Positions 1-5,313 of a stretch of DNA of 7,678 nt are shown in pieces. The stretch is taken from the NCBI GenBank assembly GCA_900769775.1, contig CAAGHT010000181.1:1-7678 (forward strand), given 5' to 3'. The stretch is from Clostridia bacterium. Its GTDB lineage: Bacteria > Bacillota > Clostridia > Oscillospirales > Acutalibacteraceae. The notes under the pieces were generated by a model, which saw only the letters and a program-made list of their open reading frames with translations, was not told the origin of the DNA and did not search any database. The position numbers and the translations under genes were made by a program. Every line of letters starts with the position of its first letter. Position 1 is the first letter of the stretch.

Positions 1-2568
1 GAGGATCTTGATTCCATTCTGCCCGAGGCATTCGCCGCCTGCCGCGAGGCGGGAGACCGTGTCCTTGGTATGCGTCACTTCCCGGTACAGATAATTGGCG
101 GTATCGTGCTGCATCAGGGCAGAATCAGTGAGATGAAAACAGGTGAAGGTAAAACCCTTGTTGCAACCCTGCCTGCCTACCTCAACGCCCTTACAGGTAA
201 GGGTGTTCATATTGTAACAGTCAACGATTATCTTGCCAAGCGTGACTCCGAGTGGATGGGTAAGCTTTACCGCTTTATGGGTCTTTCTGTCGGACTTATT
301 GTTCACGGAATGAGCAATGAAGAGAAAAAAGAGGCTTATAATGCCGACATTACCTATTGCACCAATAACGAGCTCGGTTTTGACTATCTGCGCGACAATA
401 TGGTTATCTATAAGGAAAACCGCGTGCAGAGAGGACATAATTTTGCCATTGTCGATGAGGTGGACTCTATCTTAGTCGACGAGGCGAGAACGCCTCTTAT
501 CATTTCAGGTCAGGGAGATAAATCAACCGACCTTTATATCAGAGCAAACCGTTTTGCAAAGGGTCTTCGTTGTGTTAAGGTTACCGAAACCGATGATAAA
601 ATGTCGGATGAGGAGCAAAACTATGACGGTGACTATGTAGTTGATGAAAAGGCTCATACCTGCGTGCTCACCCCATCGGGTGTTAAAAAGGCAGAGGAAT
701 ATTTCGGTCTTGAAAACCTCAATGATGCCGAAAATATCACAATTTCTCACCACATTCAGCAGGCTATCCGCGCCCACGGTATTATGAAGCGCGATGTTGA
801 CTATGTTGTAAAAGACGGAGAGGTCATTATTGTTGATGAATTTACCGGTCGTCTTATGTTCGGCCGCCGCTATAATGAGGGACTGCATCAGGCAATCGAG
901 GCAAAAGAGGGAGTAAAGGTTGCTCACGAGTCAAAGACTCTCGCTTCCATCACCTTCCAGAATCTTTTCCGCCTTTACGGAAAGCTTTCGGGTATGACAG
1001 GAACCGCTATGACCGAGGAGGGCGAATTCAGAGAGATTTATCGCCTCGATGTTGTCGAAATTCCCACAAATAAAGAGGTTATCCGCGTTGATGAGCCCGA
1101 TGTTGTTTATAAAACCGAAAAGGCAAAGTTCAATGCCGTTATCGACCAGATTGAGGAGTGCCACAAGATAGGTCAGCCCGTGCTTGTTGGTACCGTAACA
1201 ATTGAAAAGAGTGAAGTCCTCAGTTCGATGCTCCGCCGCAGAGGAATTGCTCATAATGTCCTCAACGCTAAGCACCATGAAAAGGAAGCCGAGATTATCG
1301 CTCAGGCAGGTAAATTCGGCGCCGTTACAATCGCTACCAATATGGCAGGCCGAGGCACCGACATTATGCTCGGTGGTAATGCAGAATATCTTGCTAAGAG
1401 CGAGCTTAAAAAGATGGGCTACAGCGACGAAATAATCGCCGAGGCAACAGGCTATGGCGACACCGATAATGCCGATATTTTAAAGGCAAGAAAAGAGTAT
1501 GCCGAGCTTTATTCCGATTTTAAGGATGAAATTGCTCCCGAAGCCGCGAGAGTAAGAGAGGCAGGCGGACTTTTCATAATCGGTACCGAGCGCCACGAAT
1601 CCCGCCGTATTGATAATCAGCTCCGCGGCCGTGCAGGCCGTCAGGGAGACCCAGGACGCACGCGCTTCTACGTCTCTATGGAGGATGACCTTATGCGCCT
1701 CTTCGGCGGCGAGAGAATGGCTTCTATGATGAATGCTCTCAATGTTGATGAGAATATGCCTCTCCAGTACGGTATGCTCTCAAAATCTATCGAGTCGGCT
1801 CAGGGCAAGATAGAGGGCAGAAACTTTGCTATCCGTAAGAGCGTACTTGAATATGACGATGTTATGAACCGTCAGCGCGAGCTTATTTATGCTCAGAGAA
1901 ACAAGGTGCTCGACGGCGAGGATATTGCCGATACCGTTAAGAAGATGATAGGCGACTTTATTGATGCCGAGGTAAAGGAATACCTAGACGGCGACTCTGC
2001 CGACGAGTGGAATCTGGACGGACTTCGTGAGTTCTTTGCGGGCTGGCTTACAAAGGATGATGACCTTAAATTTTCCGCAGATGAGCTCAATTCTCTCGAG
2101 CCTGAGGATATTGGCGAAACCCTTAAGGAAAAGGCGCTTGCCCTTTATGAAGAGAGAGAAAAGGAGCTTGGCAGTGAGATTATGCGTGAAATGGAGCGCG
2201 TAATGCTGCTGAAATCGGTCGACACCAACTGGATGGAGCATATTGATGCTATGGACCAGTTAAAGCAGGGAATAGGTCTTCGCTCCTACGGTCAGCACGA
2301 CCCCGTTGTTGAATATCGCAACGAGAGCTTTGATATGTTCTCGGCTATGACCGACGCTATCCGTTCTCAGACCGCAAAGCTTGTTCTCACAGTCCGTGTA
2401 CGCAAGGATGAGGAGATAAAGCGTGAAAAGGTTGCCGAGGAAAACGACACCAGAGATGACGGCACCGTATCAAAAACCATCCGCGGCAAGGGCGTAGTTG
2501 CAAAGAACGCATTTTGCCCCTGTGGAAGCGGAAAGAAATATAAACGCTGCTGCGGAAAAGACGAGTAA
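1..2568 (+). CDS. secA: Protein translocase subunit SecA, 5'-truncated by window edge
   Basis: SecA is the ATPase motor that pushes unfolded preproteins through the SecYEG channel at the cytoplasmic membrane. The reading frame is open from base 1 (855 codons visible). By comparison with remembered B. subtilis SecA about 60 N-terminal residues are missing, so the ATG at 70 is internal and not the start. Visible landmarks are the Walker A motif MKTGEGKT (bases 133-156), the Walker B DEVD (454-465), GMTGTA (from 991), and the NBD2 motif GTERHESRR through GRAGRQGDPG (about 1582-1653). The helical scaffold with MEHIDAMDQL follows (from 2233). The C-terminal zinc/SecB-binding tail is CPCGSGKKYKRCCG (2515-2556). 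NBD2 carries an insertion of about 60 residues (about 1381-1560) not found in B. subtilis SecA. All motor motifs and the zinc tail argue for the housekeeping SecA rather than an accessory SecA2. The gene stops with TAA and is followed 30 bases later by a terminator. It is convergent with everything downstream. Confidence 0.98.
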   Translation, partial: EDLDSILPEAFAACREAGDRVLGMRHFPVQIIGGIVLHQGRISEMKTGEGKTLVATLPAYLNALTGKGVHIVTVNDYLAKRDSEWMGKLYRFMGLSVGLIVHGMSNEEKKEAYNADITYCTNNELGFDYLRDNMVIYKENRVQRGHNFAIVDEVDSILVDEARTPLIISGQGDKSTDLYIRANRFAKGLRCVKVTETDDKMSDEEQNYDGDYVVDEKAHTCVLTPSGVKKAEEYFGLENLNDAENITISHHIQQAIRAHGIMKRDVDYVVKDGEVIIVDEFTGRLMFGRRYNEGLHQAIEAKEGVKVAHESKTLASITFQNLFRLYGKLSGMTGTAMTEEGEFREIYRLDVVEIPTNKEVIRVDEPDVVYKTEKAKFNAVIDQIEECHKIGQPVLVGTVTIEKSEVLSSMLRRRGIAHNVLNAKHHEKEAEIIAQAGKFGAVTIATNMAGRGTDIMLGGNAEYLAKSELKKMGYSDEIIAEATGYGDTDNADILKARKEYAELYSDFKDEIAPEAARVREAGGLFIIGTERHESRRIDNQLRGRAGRQGDPGRTRFYVSMEDDLMRLFGGERMASMMNALNVDENMPLQYGMLSKSIESAQGKIEGRNFAIRKSVLEYDDVMNRQRELIYAQRNKVLDGEDIADTVKKMIGDFIDAEVKEYLDGDSADEWNLDGLREFFAGWLTKDDDLKFSADELNSLEPEDIGETLKEKALALYEEREKELGSEIMREMERVMLLKSVDTNWMEHIDAMDQLKQGIGLRSYGQHDPVVEYRNESFDMFSAMTDAIRSQTAKLVLTVRVRKDEEIKREKVAEENDTRDDGTVSKTIRGKGVVAKNAFCPCGSGKKYKRCCGKDE

Positions 2569-2598
2569 AAATCGCTGAATTGGGCGTGGAACAAAATA

Positions 2599-2630
2599 AA
2601 AGGCACCGATTACGGTGCCTTTATATTTTT
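2599..2630 (+). terminator. Intrinsic terminator of secA
   Basis: A perfect 10-bp stem (2599-2608 with 2613-2622, core GGCACCG/CGGTGCC) closes on the 4-base loop ATTA. It is followed by a T-rich tail through 2630. It lies 30 bases past the secA stop. An A-run flanks the left arm, so it could act weakly on the other strand as well. Confidence 0.9.
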
Positions 2631-2635
2631 AATTG

Positions 2636-2704
2636 TTTTTCCTCGTTCGAAGTATCTATATACGTCTTCACTCGGAAAAAACAATTTCCACATCCAAATT
2701 CGAC
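2636..2704. repeat. Direct repeat, copy A
   Basis: This is the first of two diverged copies. Aligned without gaps to 2802-2870 (offset 166) it matches at 56 of 69 positions by hand count. The first 40 bases match at 35. All five differences there are transitions. The conserved core starts CCTCG, contains GTAT-N4-ATAC (2652-2663), and ends CTCGG (2671-2675). It starts 14 bases past the secA terminator stem. The family was not recognised; it may be a dispersed non-coding element. Confidence 0.8.
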
Positions 2705-2709
2705 TGATT

Positions 2710-2753
2710 TTTTGCCGTCTTTTCGAGCCGTGAAGAATAAAAAATCGGCAAAA
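2710..2753. repeat. Weak inverted repeat between the two direct repeats
   Basis: TTTTGCCG (2710-2717) and CGGCAAAA (2746-2753) are perfect inverted arms of 8 bp around a 28-base AT-rich spacer. The long loop makes it a poor terminator. It may be the decayed edge of an inserted element or chance in AT-rich DNA. Confidence 0.4.
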
Positions 2754-2765
2754 TAAGCGTATAAC

Positions 2766-2796
2766 AAAAGCCACGACTTTTAAGTCGTGGCTTTTT
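2766..2796. terminator. Strong bidirectional terminator-like hairpin
   Basis: Arms 2766-2779 and 2782-2795 are exact reverse complements over 14 bp (core GCCACGACTT). The innermost T-A pairs probably open to form the loop. A-runs on the left and T-runs on the right provide a U-tail on either strand. No gene ends directly at it, so it is either a back-up terminator for the convergent secA and XRE transcripts or part of the repeat array around it. Confidence 0.8.
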
Positions 2797-2801
2797 AAGT
2801 C

Positions 2802-2870
2802 TTTTTCCTCGCTCGAGGTATCTACATACATCTTCGCTCGGAGAAAAAACTTTCTGCATCAAAATCAGAC
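2802..2870. repeat. Direct repeat, copy B
   Basis: This is the second copy of the repeat at 2636-2704, in the same orientation. Its core is 2807-2841, with a small GTAT-CTAC-ATAC hairpin at 2818-2829. Flanking bases CGAG (2814-2817) and CTCG (2837-2840) can pair as an outer stem. The corresponding pair in copy A is kept by a G.U wobble only if the - strand is transcribed. That weakly suggests the - strand is the functional one. It begins 6 bases past the hairpin at 2766-2795. Confidence 0.8.
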
Positions 2871-2908
2871 AATTTTAACTGTGCTTTATTGCATTTTAGC
2901 GCAGAACG

Positions 2909-2938
2909 AAAAAAGACACCCAAGAGGGTGCCTTTTTT
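2909..2938 (-). terminator. Intrinsic terminator of the XRE regulator gene
   Basis: Arms 2909-2921 and 2926-2938 pair around the loop at 2922-2925. The single imperfect pair (A2916 with C2931) is an A.C mismatch in + strand RNA but a U.G wobble in - strand RNA. The hairpin is therefore better formed on the - strand, where the A-run at 2909-2914 becomes the U-tail. The stop codon of the - strand gene (2937-2939) overlaps the foot of the stem. Confidence 0.85.
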
Positions 2939-3548
2939 AATCTTTACTTATTACCTTTTTATGCCAGGACATTTTGCCGCATTTGGGGCACTTCATATAT
3001 CTTGTTCTACCCATATGCATTGCCCAAAGAACGCTCCCGAAGGTCGGGACATATTTATGTCCGCAGGCTTTGCACTCATAGTAGCCGGCCGTCTGCTCGA
3101 TTCTCAGAGCAAACATAATTCCGACTAAACCGATAACAAAACCTAAAACGATAAATACTATTCTGAGCCAGTCCTCCATTTGGAAGAATGATGCTGTGAA
3201 AGTGAAACCTAAAAGTATTATTATTGAAAAGGTTCCTATAAGCATCTCGAGTGACAGCAGCTTTTTGTCCGCCTCTTCCTTTTGTTTTACCATTTCAATC
3301 AGTAATTTTTCTGTTTCCTTATTATAGTTATCCACTGTAACTACCTCCCCATGTAATAAATCGTTTACGCTGATAGAAAGAGCGCCGCAGAGCTCGAGCA
3401 TAATTCCCGAATCGGGCATAGTCTTGCCGTTTTCCCACTTTGAAACCGCTCTGTCGGTAATAGAGAGCTTCTCTGCAAGCTGCATCTGGGTAAGACCCTG
3501 CTCTTTTCTTTTTTCGGCGATAAATTTACCAATCTTTATTTGGTCCAT
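2937..3548 (-). CDS. XRE-family regulator with two membrane helices and a C-terminal zinc ribbon
   Basis: This is a 203-residue DNA-binding protein that is probably membrane-anchored. Residues 4-65 form a Cro/C1-type helix-turn-helix (GLTQMQLAEKLSITDRAVSKWENG, split here around residue 30: start GLTQMQLAEKL, recognition part SITDRAVSKWE). Residues 75-98 are charged and coiled-coil-like. Two hydrophobic segments follow at about 98-122 and 127-149, separated by a short polar turn (QMEDW). The tail is a zinc ribbon with C159-x2-C162 and C187-x2-C190 and a conserved-looking HMGRTRYMKCPKCG stretch. The ATG at 3546-3548 is preceded by AAAGGAGG with a 7-base spacer, which fixes the start. It is monocistronic, with its own promoter candidate and terminator. 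The domain order is familiar in Clostridia, but I know of no defined regulon, so target and signal are unknown. Both HTH and ribbon would face the cytoplasm if the two helices form a hairpin; that is inference. Confidence 0.9.
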   Translation of the reverse strand: MDQIKIGKFIAEKRKEQGLTQMQLAEKLSITDRAVSKWENGKTMPDSGIMLELCGALSISVNDLLHGEVVTVDNYNKETEKLLIEMVKQKEEADKKLLSLEMLIGTFSIIILLGFTFTASFFQMEDWLRIVFIVLGFVIGLVGIMFALRIEQTAGYYECKACGHKYVPTFGSVLWAMHMGRTRYMKCPKCGKMSWHKKVISKD

Positions 3549-3555
3549 TTTTGCT

Positions 3556-3563
3556 CCTCCTTT
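3556..3563 (-). promoter_or_regulatory. Ribosome binding site of the XRE gene
   Basis: AAAGGAGG on the - strand lies 7 bases before the ATG. It is a near-perfect Shine-Dalgarno sequence and settles the start codon. Confidence 0.9.
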
Positions 3564-3581
3564 CGCTTTTAGTGTAAGCGA
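3563..3581. promoter_or_regulatory. Dyad over the putative -10 box, possible autoregulatory operator
   Basis: TCGCTT (3563-3568) and AAGCGA (3576-3581) are perfect inverted half-sites separated by 7 bases. The dyad covers the candidate -10 hexamer and reaches the ribosome binding site. XRE-type repressors commonly bind such short dyads in their own promoters. Binding here by the adjacent gene's product is inference. Confidence 0.4.
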
Positions 3582-3599
3582 TTTTTGTCTTTTAGTCTA
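3571..3599 (-). promoter_or_regulatory. Candidate sigma-A promoter of the XRE gene
   Basis: On the - strand, TAGACT (3594-3599) and TACACT (3571-3576) are separated by exactly 17 bases. Each matches four of six consensus bases of TTGACA and TATAAT. It sits just upstream of the ribosome binding site, so the leader would be very short. It is a motif match by eye, and other AT-rich hexamers nearby are possible. Confidence 0.5.
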
Positions 3600-3602
3600 C
3601 AA

Positions 3603-3641
3603 ACCGTAGGTTGAGTTTGGGGATTTTACTCGACCCACGGT
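3603..3641. repeat. Imperfect 14-bp dyad between ppa terminator and XRE promoter
   Basis: Bases 3603-3616 pair with 3628-3641 around an 11-base loop, with two non-canonical positions (3608/3636 and 3612/3632). On each strand one of the two is a G.U wobble and the other an A.C mismatch, so neither strand is favoured. There is no U-tail, so it is not a normal terminator. It abuts the candidate -35 box and could be an upstream operator or an element remnant. Confidence 0.45.
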
Positions 3642-3643
3642 AG

Positions 3644-3676
3644 AAAAAGCCCAAAGATTCAATCTTCGGGCTTTTT
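3644..3676 (-). terminator. Intrinsic terminator of the fhs-ppa operon
   Basis: Arms 3644-3658 and 3662-3676 pair around a 3-base loop, core AGCCC/GGGCT. The one imperfect pair (A3653 with C3667) is a U.G wobble in - strand RNA. A-run 3644-3648 supplies the U-tail in that direction. It begins one base past the ppa stop codon (3678-3680). Confidence 0.9.
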
Positions 3677-3677
3677 G

Positions 3678-4211
3678 TTATTTACAATAACTCTCAATAT
3701 ATCCGTCTATTGCGGCGGCGATGATTTTTTCGGCGTCTTCGTGACCTCTTACCTCATCAACTGCGGTTTCCTTACTTTCAAGCTCCTTATATACCTTAAA
3801 GAAATGCTTCATTTCTTCGAAAATATGCTTTGGGAGCTGGTCGATATCGGAATAACAGTTATATGAGGGGTCGTTTTGGGGGATTGCAATGATTTTTTCA
3901 TCATCTCTGCCCGAATCAATCATTGTAATAACACCTATGGGGTAGCAACGGACACTTGTCATAGGCTTTAATGGCTCTGAACAGAGGACAAGCACGTCAA
4001 GCGGGTCGAGGTCGTCTGCATAGGTTCTCGGAATAAAGCCGTAGCTTGCGGGGTAGTGGGTAGAGGTGTGGAGAATTCTGTCGAGAATAAGAATTCCCGT
4101 CTCCTTATCAAGCTCATACTTGCACTTGCTGCCCTTTTCAATCTCGATTACGGCAATAAAATCCTTGGGTGTTATTCTTTTGGGATTAATATTGTGCCAA
4201 ATGTTGCTCAA
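3678..4211 (-). CDS. ppa: Inorganic pyrophosphatase, family I
   Basis: This cytoplasmic enzyme hydrolyses pyrophosphate to two phosphates and pulls nucleotide and tRNA reactions forward. The 177-residue length matches the bacterial family I enzyme. The active-site set known from E. coli Ppa can be placed: E23, K31, E33, R45, Y53, Y57, then D67-L-D69-P-L-D72 (family signature), D99, D104, K106 and Y141-K142. The frame opens with TTG (4209-4211), not ATG. This start is supported by CCTCC on the + strand (GGAGG on the coding strand, 4220-4224) 8 bases upstream; the next in-frame Met, residue 84, would delete half the active site. It is the last gene of the operon, 15 bases after upp, and follows a PPi-producing enzyme. 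No residue is missing. The family II (manganese, DHH) type can be excluded from the motifs. Confidence 0.97.
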   Translation of the reverse strand: MSNIWHNINPKRITPKDFIAVIEIEKGSKCKYELDKETGILILDRILHTSTHYPASYGFIPRTYADDLDPLDVLVLCSEPLKPMTSVRCYPIGVITMIDSGRDDEKIIAIPQNDPSYNCYSDIDQLPKHIFEEMKHFFKVYKELESKETAVDEVRGHEDAEKIIAAAIDGYIESYCK

Positions 4212-4219
4212 AGAGAAAA

Positions 4220-4224
4220 CCTCC
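4220..4224 (-). promoter_or_regulatory. Ribosome binding site of ppa (supports TTG start)
   Basis: GGAGG on the - strand with an 8-base spacer to TTG. It lies wholly within the 15-base upp-ppa gap and decides the unusual start codon. Confidence 0.85.
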
Positions 4225-4226
4225 GT

Positions 4227-4856
4227 TTATTTTGTGCCGAAGATACGGTCACCTGCATCGCCGAGACCGGGAAGAATATAAGCGTGGTCATTAAGCTGGC
4301 GGTCAAGAGCTGCACAGTAAACCTCAACATCGGGGTGAGCTGCAGTAAATGCCTCAACTCCCTCGGGAGCAGCTATAATGCACATAAACTTAATTCCCTT
4401 GGGGTTAAATTCCTTGATTTTTGCAACTGCATCGATAGCCGAGCCGCCGGTTGCGAGCATCGGGTCAAGAACATAAACCTCACGCTCAGAAAGGTCAGCG
4501 GGAAGCTTGCAGTAATAGTCAACAGGCTGATGAGTTTCGGGGTCACGGTACATACCAATATGTCCTACCTTTGCGGCAGGGATAAGGTTCAAAACACCGT
4601 CAACCATACCGAGACCGGCTCTAAGAATCGGAACGAAAGCGAGAGTTCTGCCCGAAATCTTCTTGGCAGTCATCTTCTCCATAGGAGTATTGACTGTAAC
4701 ATCCTCAAGGGGGAGGTCGCGTGTTGCTTCATAACACATAAACATTGCAATCTCGCTGATAAGCTCACGGAACTGCTTTGTGCCTGTTCTCTCATCACGG
4801 AGAATGGAAAGCTTGTGCTGGATAAGGGGATGGTCGAAAATCATTACCTTGCTCAT
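4227..4856 (-). CDS. upp: Uracil phosphoribosyltransferase
   Basis: Upp makes UMP and pyrophosphate from uracil and PRPP in pyrimidine salvage. At 209 residues it has the standard family length. The N-terminus (MSKVMIFDHPLIQHKLSILRD) is typical. Residues 76-82 (ILRAGLG) match the conserved ILRAGLG stretch. The PRPP-binding loop is D131-P-M-L-A-T-G-G-S139. The C-terminal uracil-binding signature PGLGDAGDRIFG ends the protein. The ATG at 4854-4856 follows AGAGGT on the - strand with an 8-base spacer inside the 15-base gap after rpiB. It is followed by ppa after another 15 bases, placing its product pyrophosphate next to the enzyme that removes it. Neighbourhood with rpiB also occurs in B. subtilis, where glyA lies between them. 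Confidence 0.98.
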   Translation of the reverse strand: MSKVMIFDHPLIQHKLSILRDERTGTKQFRELISEIAMFMCYEATRDLPLEDVTVNTPMEKMTAKKISGRTLAFVPILRAGLGMVDGVLNLIPAAKVGHIGMYRDPETHQPVDYYCKLPADLSEREVYVLDPMLATGGSAIDAVAKIKEFNPKGIKFMCIIAAPEGVEAFTAAHPDVEVYCAALDRQLNDHAYILPGLGDAGDRIFGTK

Positions 4857-4871
4857 TTTACTTTACCTCTT

Positions 4872-5312
4872 TTATTTATTTTCTATTTCTTTAATTTTGG
4901 CAACACGGTTTGCGTGGCGTCCGCCCTCAAACTCTGTATCGACAAAAAGATCAACAAGCTCTAACGCTGTACCTACGCCGACAACTCTGCCACCGAGACA
5001 AAGTATGTTGGAATCGTTGTGCAGTCTTGTATATTTTGCGCTGAAATGCTCTGAGCAGGCAGCGGCACGGATACCCTTAATCTTATTTGCGGCAATACTC
5101 ATACCGATTCCTGTTCCGCAAACGAGGATACCACGCTCACATTCGCCGCTCACGATATTTGCGCATACTTTTTCGGCAATATCGGGGTAATCAACAGACA
5201 TCTGCTCATAAATTCCCGAATCAATTACGGTGAAGCCTCTCTTTTCGAGATGCTCTTTTATGGCGTTCTTGTGTTCAAGTCCGCCGTGGTCACAGCCAAG
5301 TGCGATTTTCAT
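4872..5312 (-). CDS. rpiB: Ribose-5-phosphate isomerase B (RpiB/LacAB family)
   Basis: RpiB interconverts ribulose-5-phosphate and ribose-5-phosphate in the pentose phosphate pathway, feeding PRPP synthesis. The 146-residue length is normal. Family features visible are GCDHGG (D8-H9), the catalytic C65 in CGTGIGMSIAANK, H98 in RLHND, and the phosphate-binding GGRH-xx-R near residues 131-136. The intact CGTGIG and His98 fit a true RpiB. LacA/LacB galactose-6-phosphate isomerase is less likely because no partner subunit or lac genes are nearby. The ATG at 5310-5312 lies one base after the tsaB stop. Its AAGGAGA ribosome binding site (5321-5327) is inside the end of tsaB, so the two are probably translationally coupled. 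Confidence 0.95.
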   Translation of the reverse strand: MKIALGCDHGGLEHKNAIKEHLEKRGFTVIDSGIYEQMSVDYPDIAEKVCANIVSGECERGILVCGTGIGMSIAANKIKGIRAAACSEHFSAKYTRLHNDSNILCLGGRVVGVGTALELVDLFVDTEFEGGRHANRVAKIKEIENK

Positions 5313-5313
5313 T

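Larger units (their letters stand above)
2569..2936. other. Gene-free intergenic region between secA and the XRE gene
   Basis: This 368-base stretch separates two convergent genes. It holds the secA terminator, two diverged copies of a direct repeat, a second strong hairpin, a weaker inverted repeat, and the terminator of the opposing gene. In sequence order it alternates hairpin, repeat, hairpin, repeat, hairpin. Short open frames exist on the - strand through the repeats. They lack a convincing ribosome binding site and use different frames for the two copies, so no gene is called. No tRNA or riboswitch was recognised. Confidence 0.75.

Noticed and set aside
70..72. ATG at position 70 as the secA start
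   Set aside because: The frame is open upstream to base 1 and encodes conserved SecA residues (LPEAFAACREAGDRVLG). The true start lies outside the window.
523..1278. Two - strand open frames of 134 and 115 codons inside secA
   Set aside because: Antisense to a fully conserved part of secA, with no domain and no start signal.
2610..2862. Overlapping - strand open frames of 73 and 64 codons through the repeats
   Set aside because: They run across terminator hairpins and repeat copies, share repeat-derived peptide in different frames, and lack convincing ribosome binding sites. Best explained as read-through of non-coding repeats.
2636..2870. CRISPR array
   Set aside because: There are only two imperfect copies of about 70 bases at 166-base spacing, with no cas genes. 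This does not fit repeat-spacer structure.
2889..3128. 79-codon open frame on the + strand
   Set aside because: It crosses the XRE terminator and runs antisense to the zinc-ribbon end of the XRE gene. Nothing supports translation.
4056..4964. 302-codon open frame on the + strand, antisense to ppa, upp and the end of rpiB
   Set aside because: The - strand here encodes three conserved enzymes with intact catalytic motifs. The antisense protein has no recognisable domain, no ribosome binding site was seen, and its composition looks like a mirror of the real genes.
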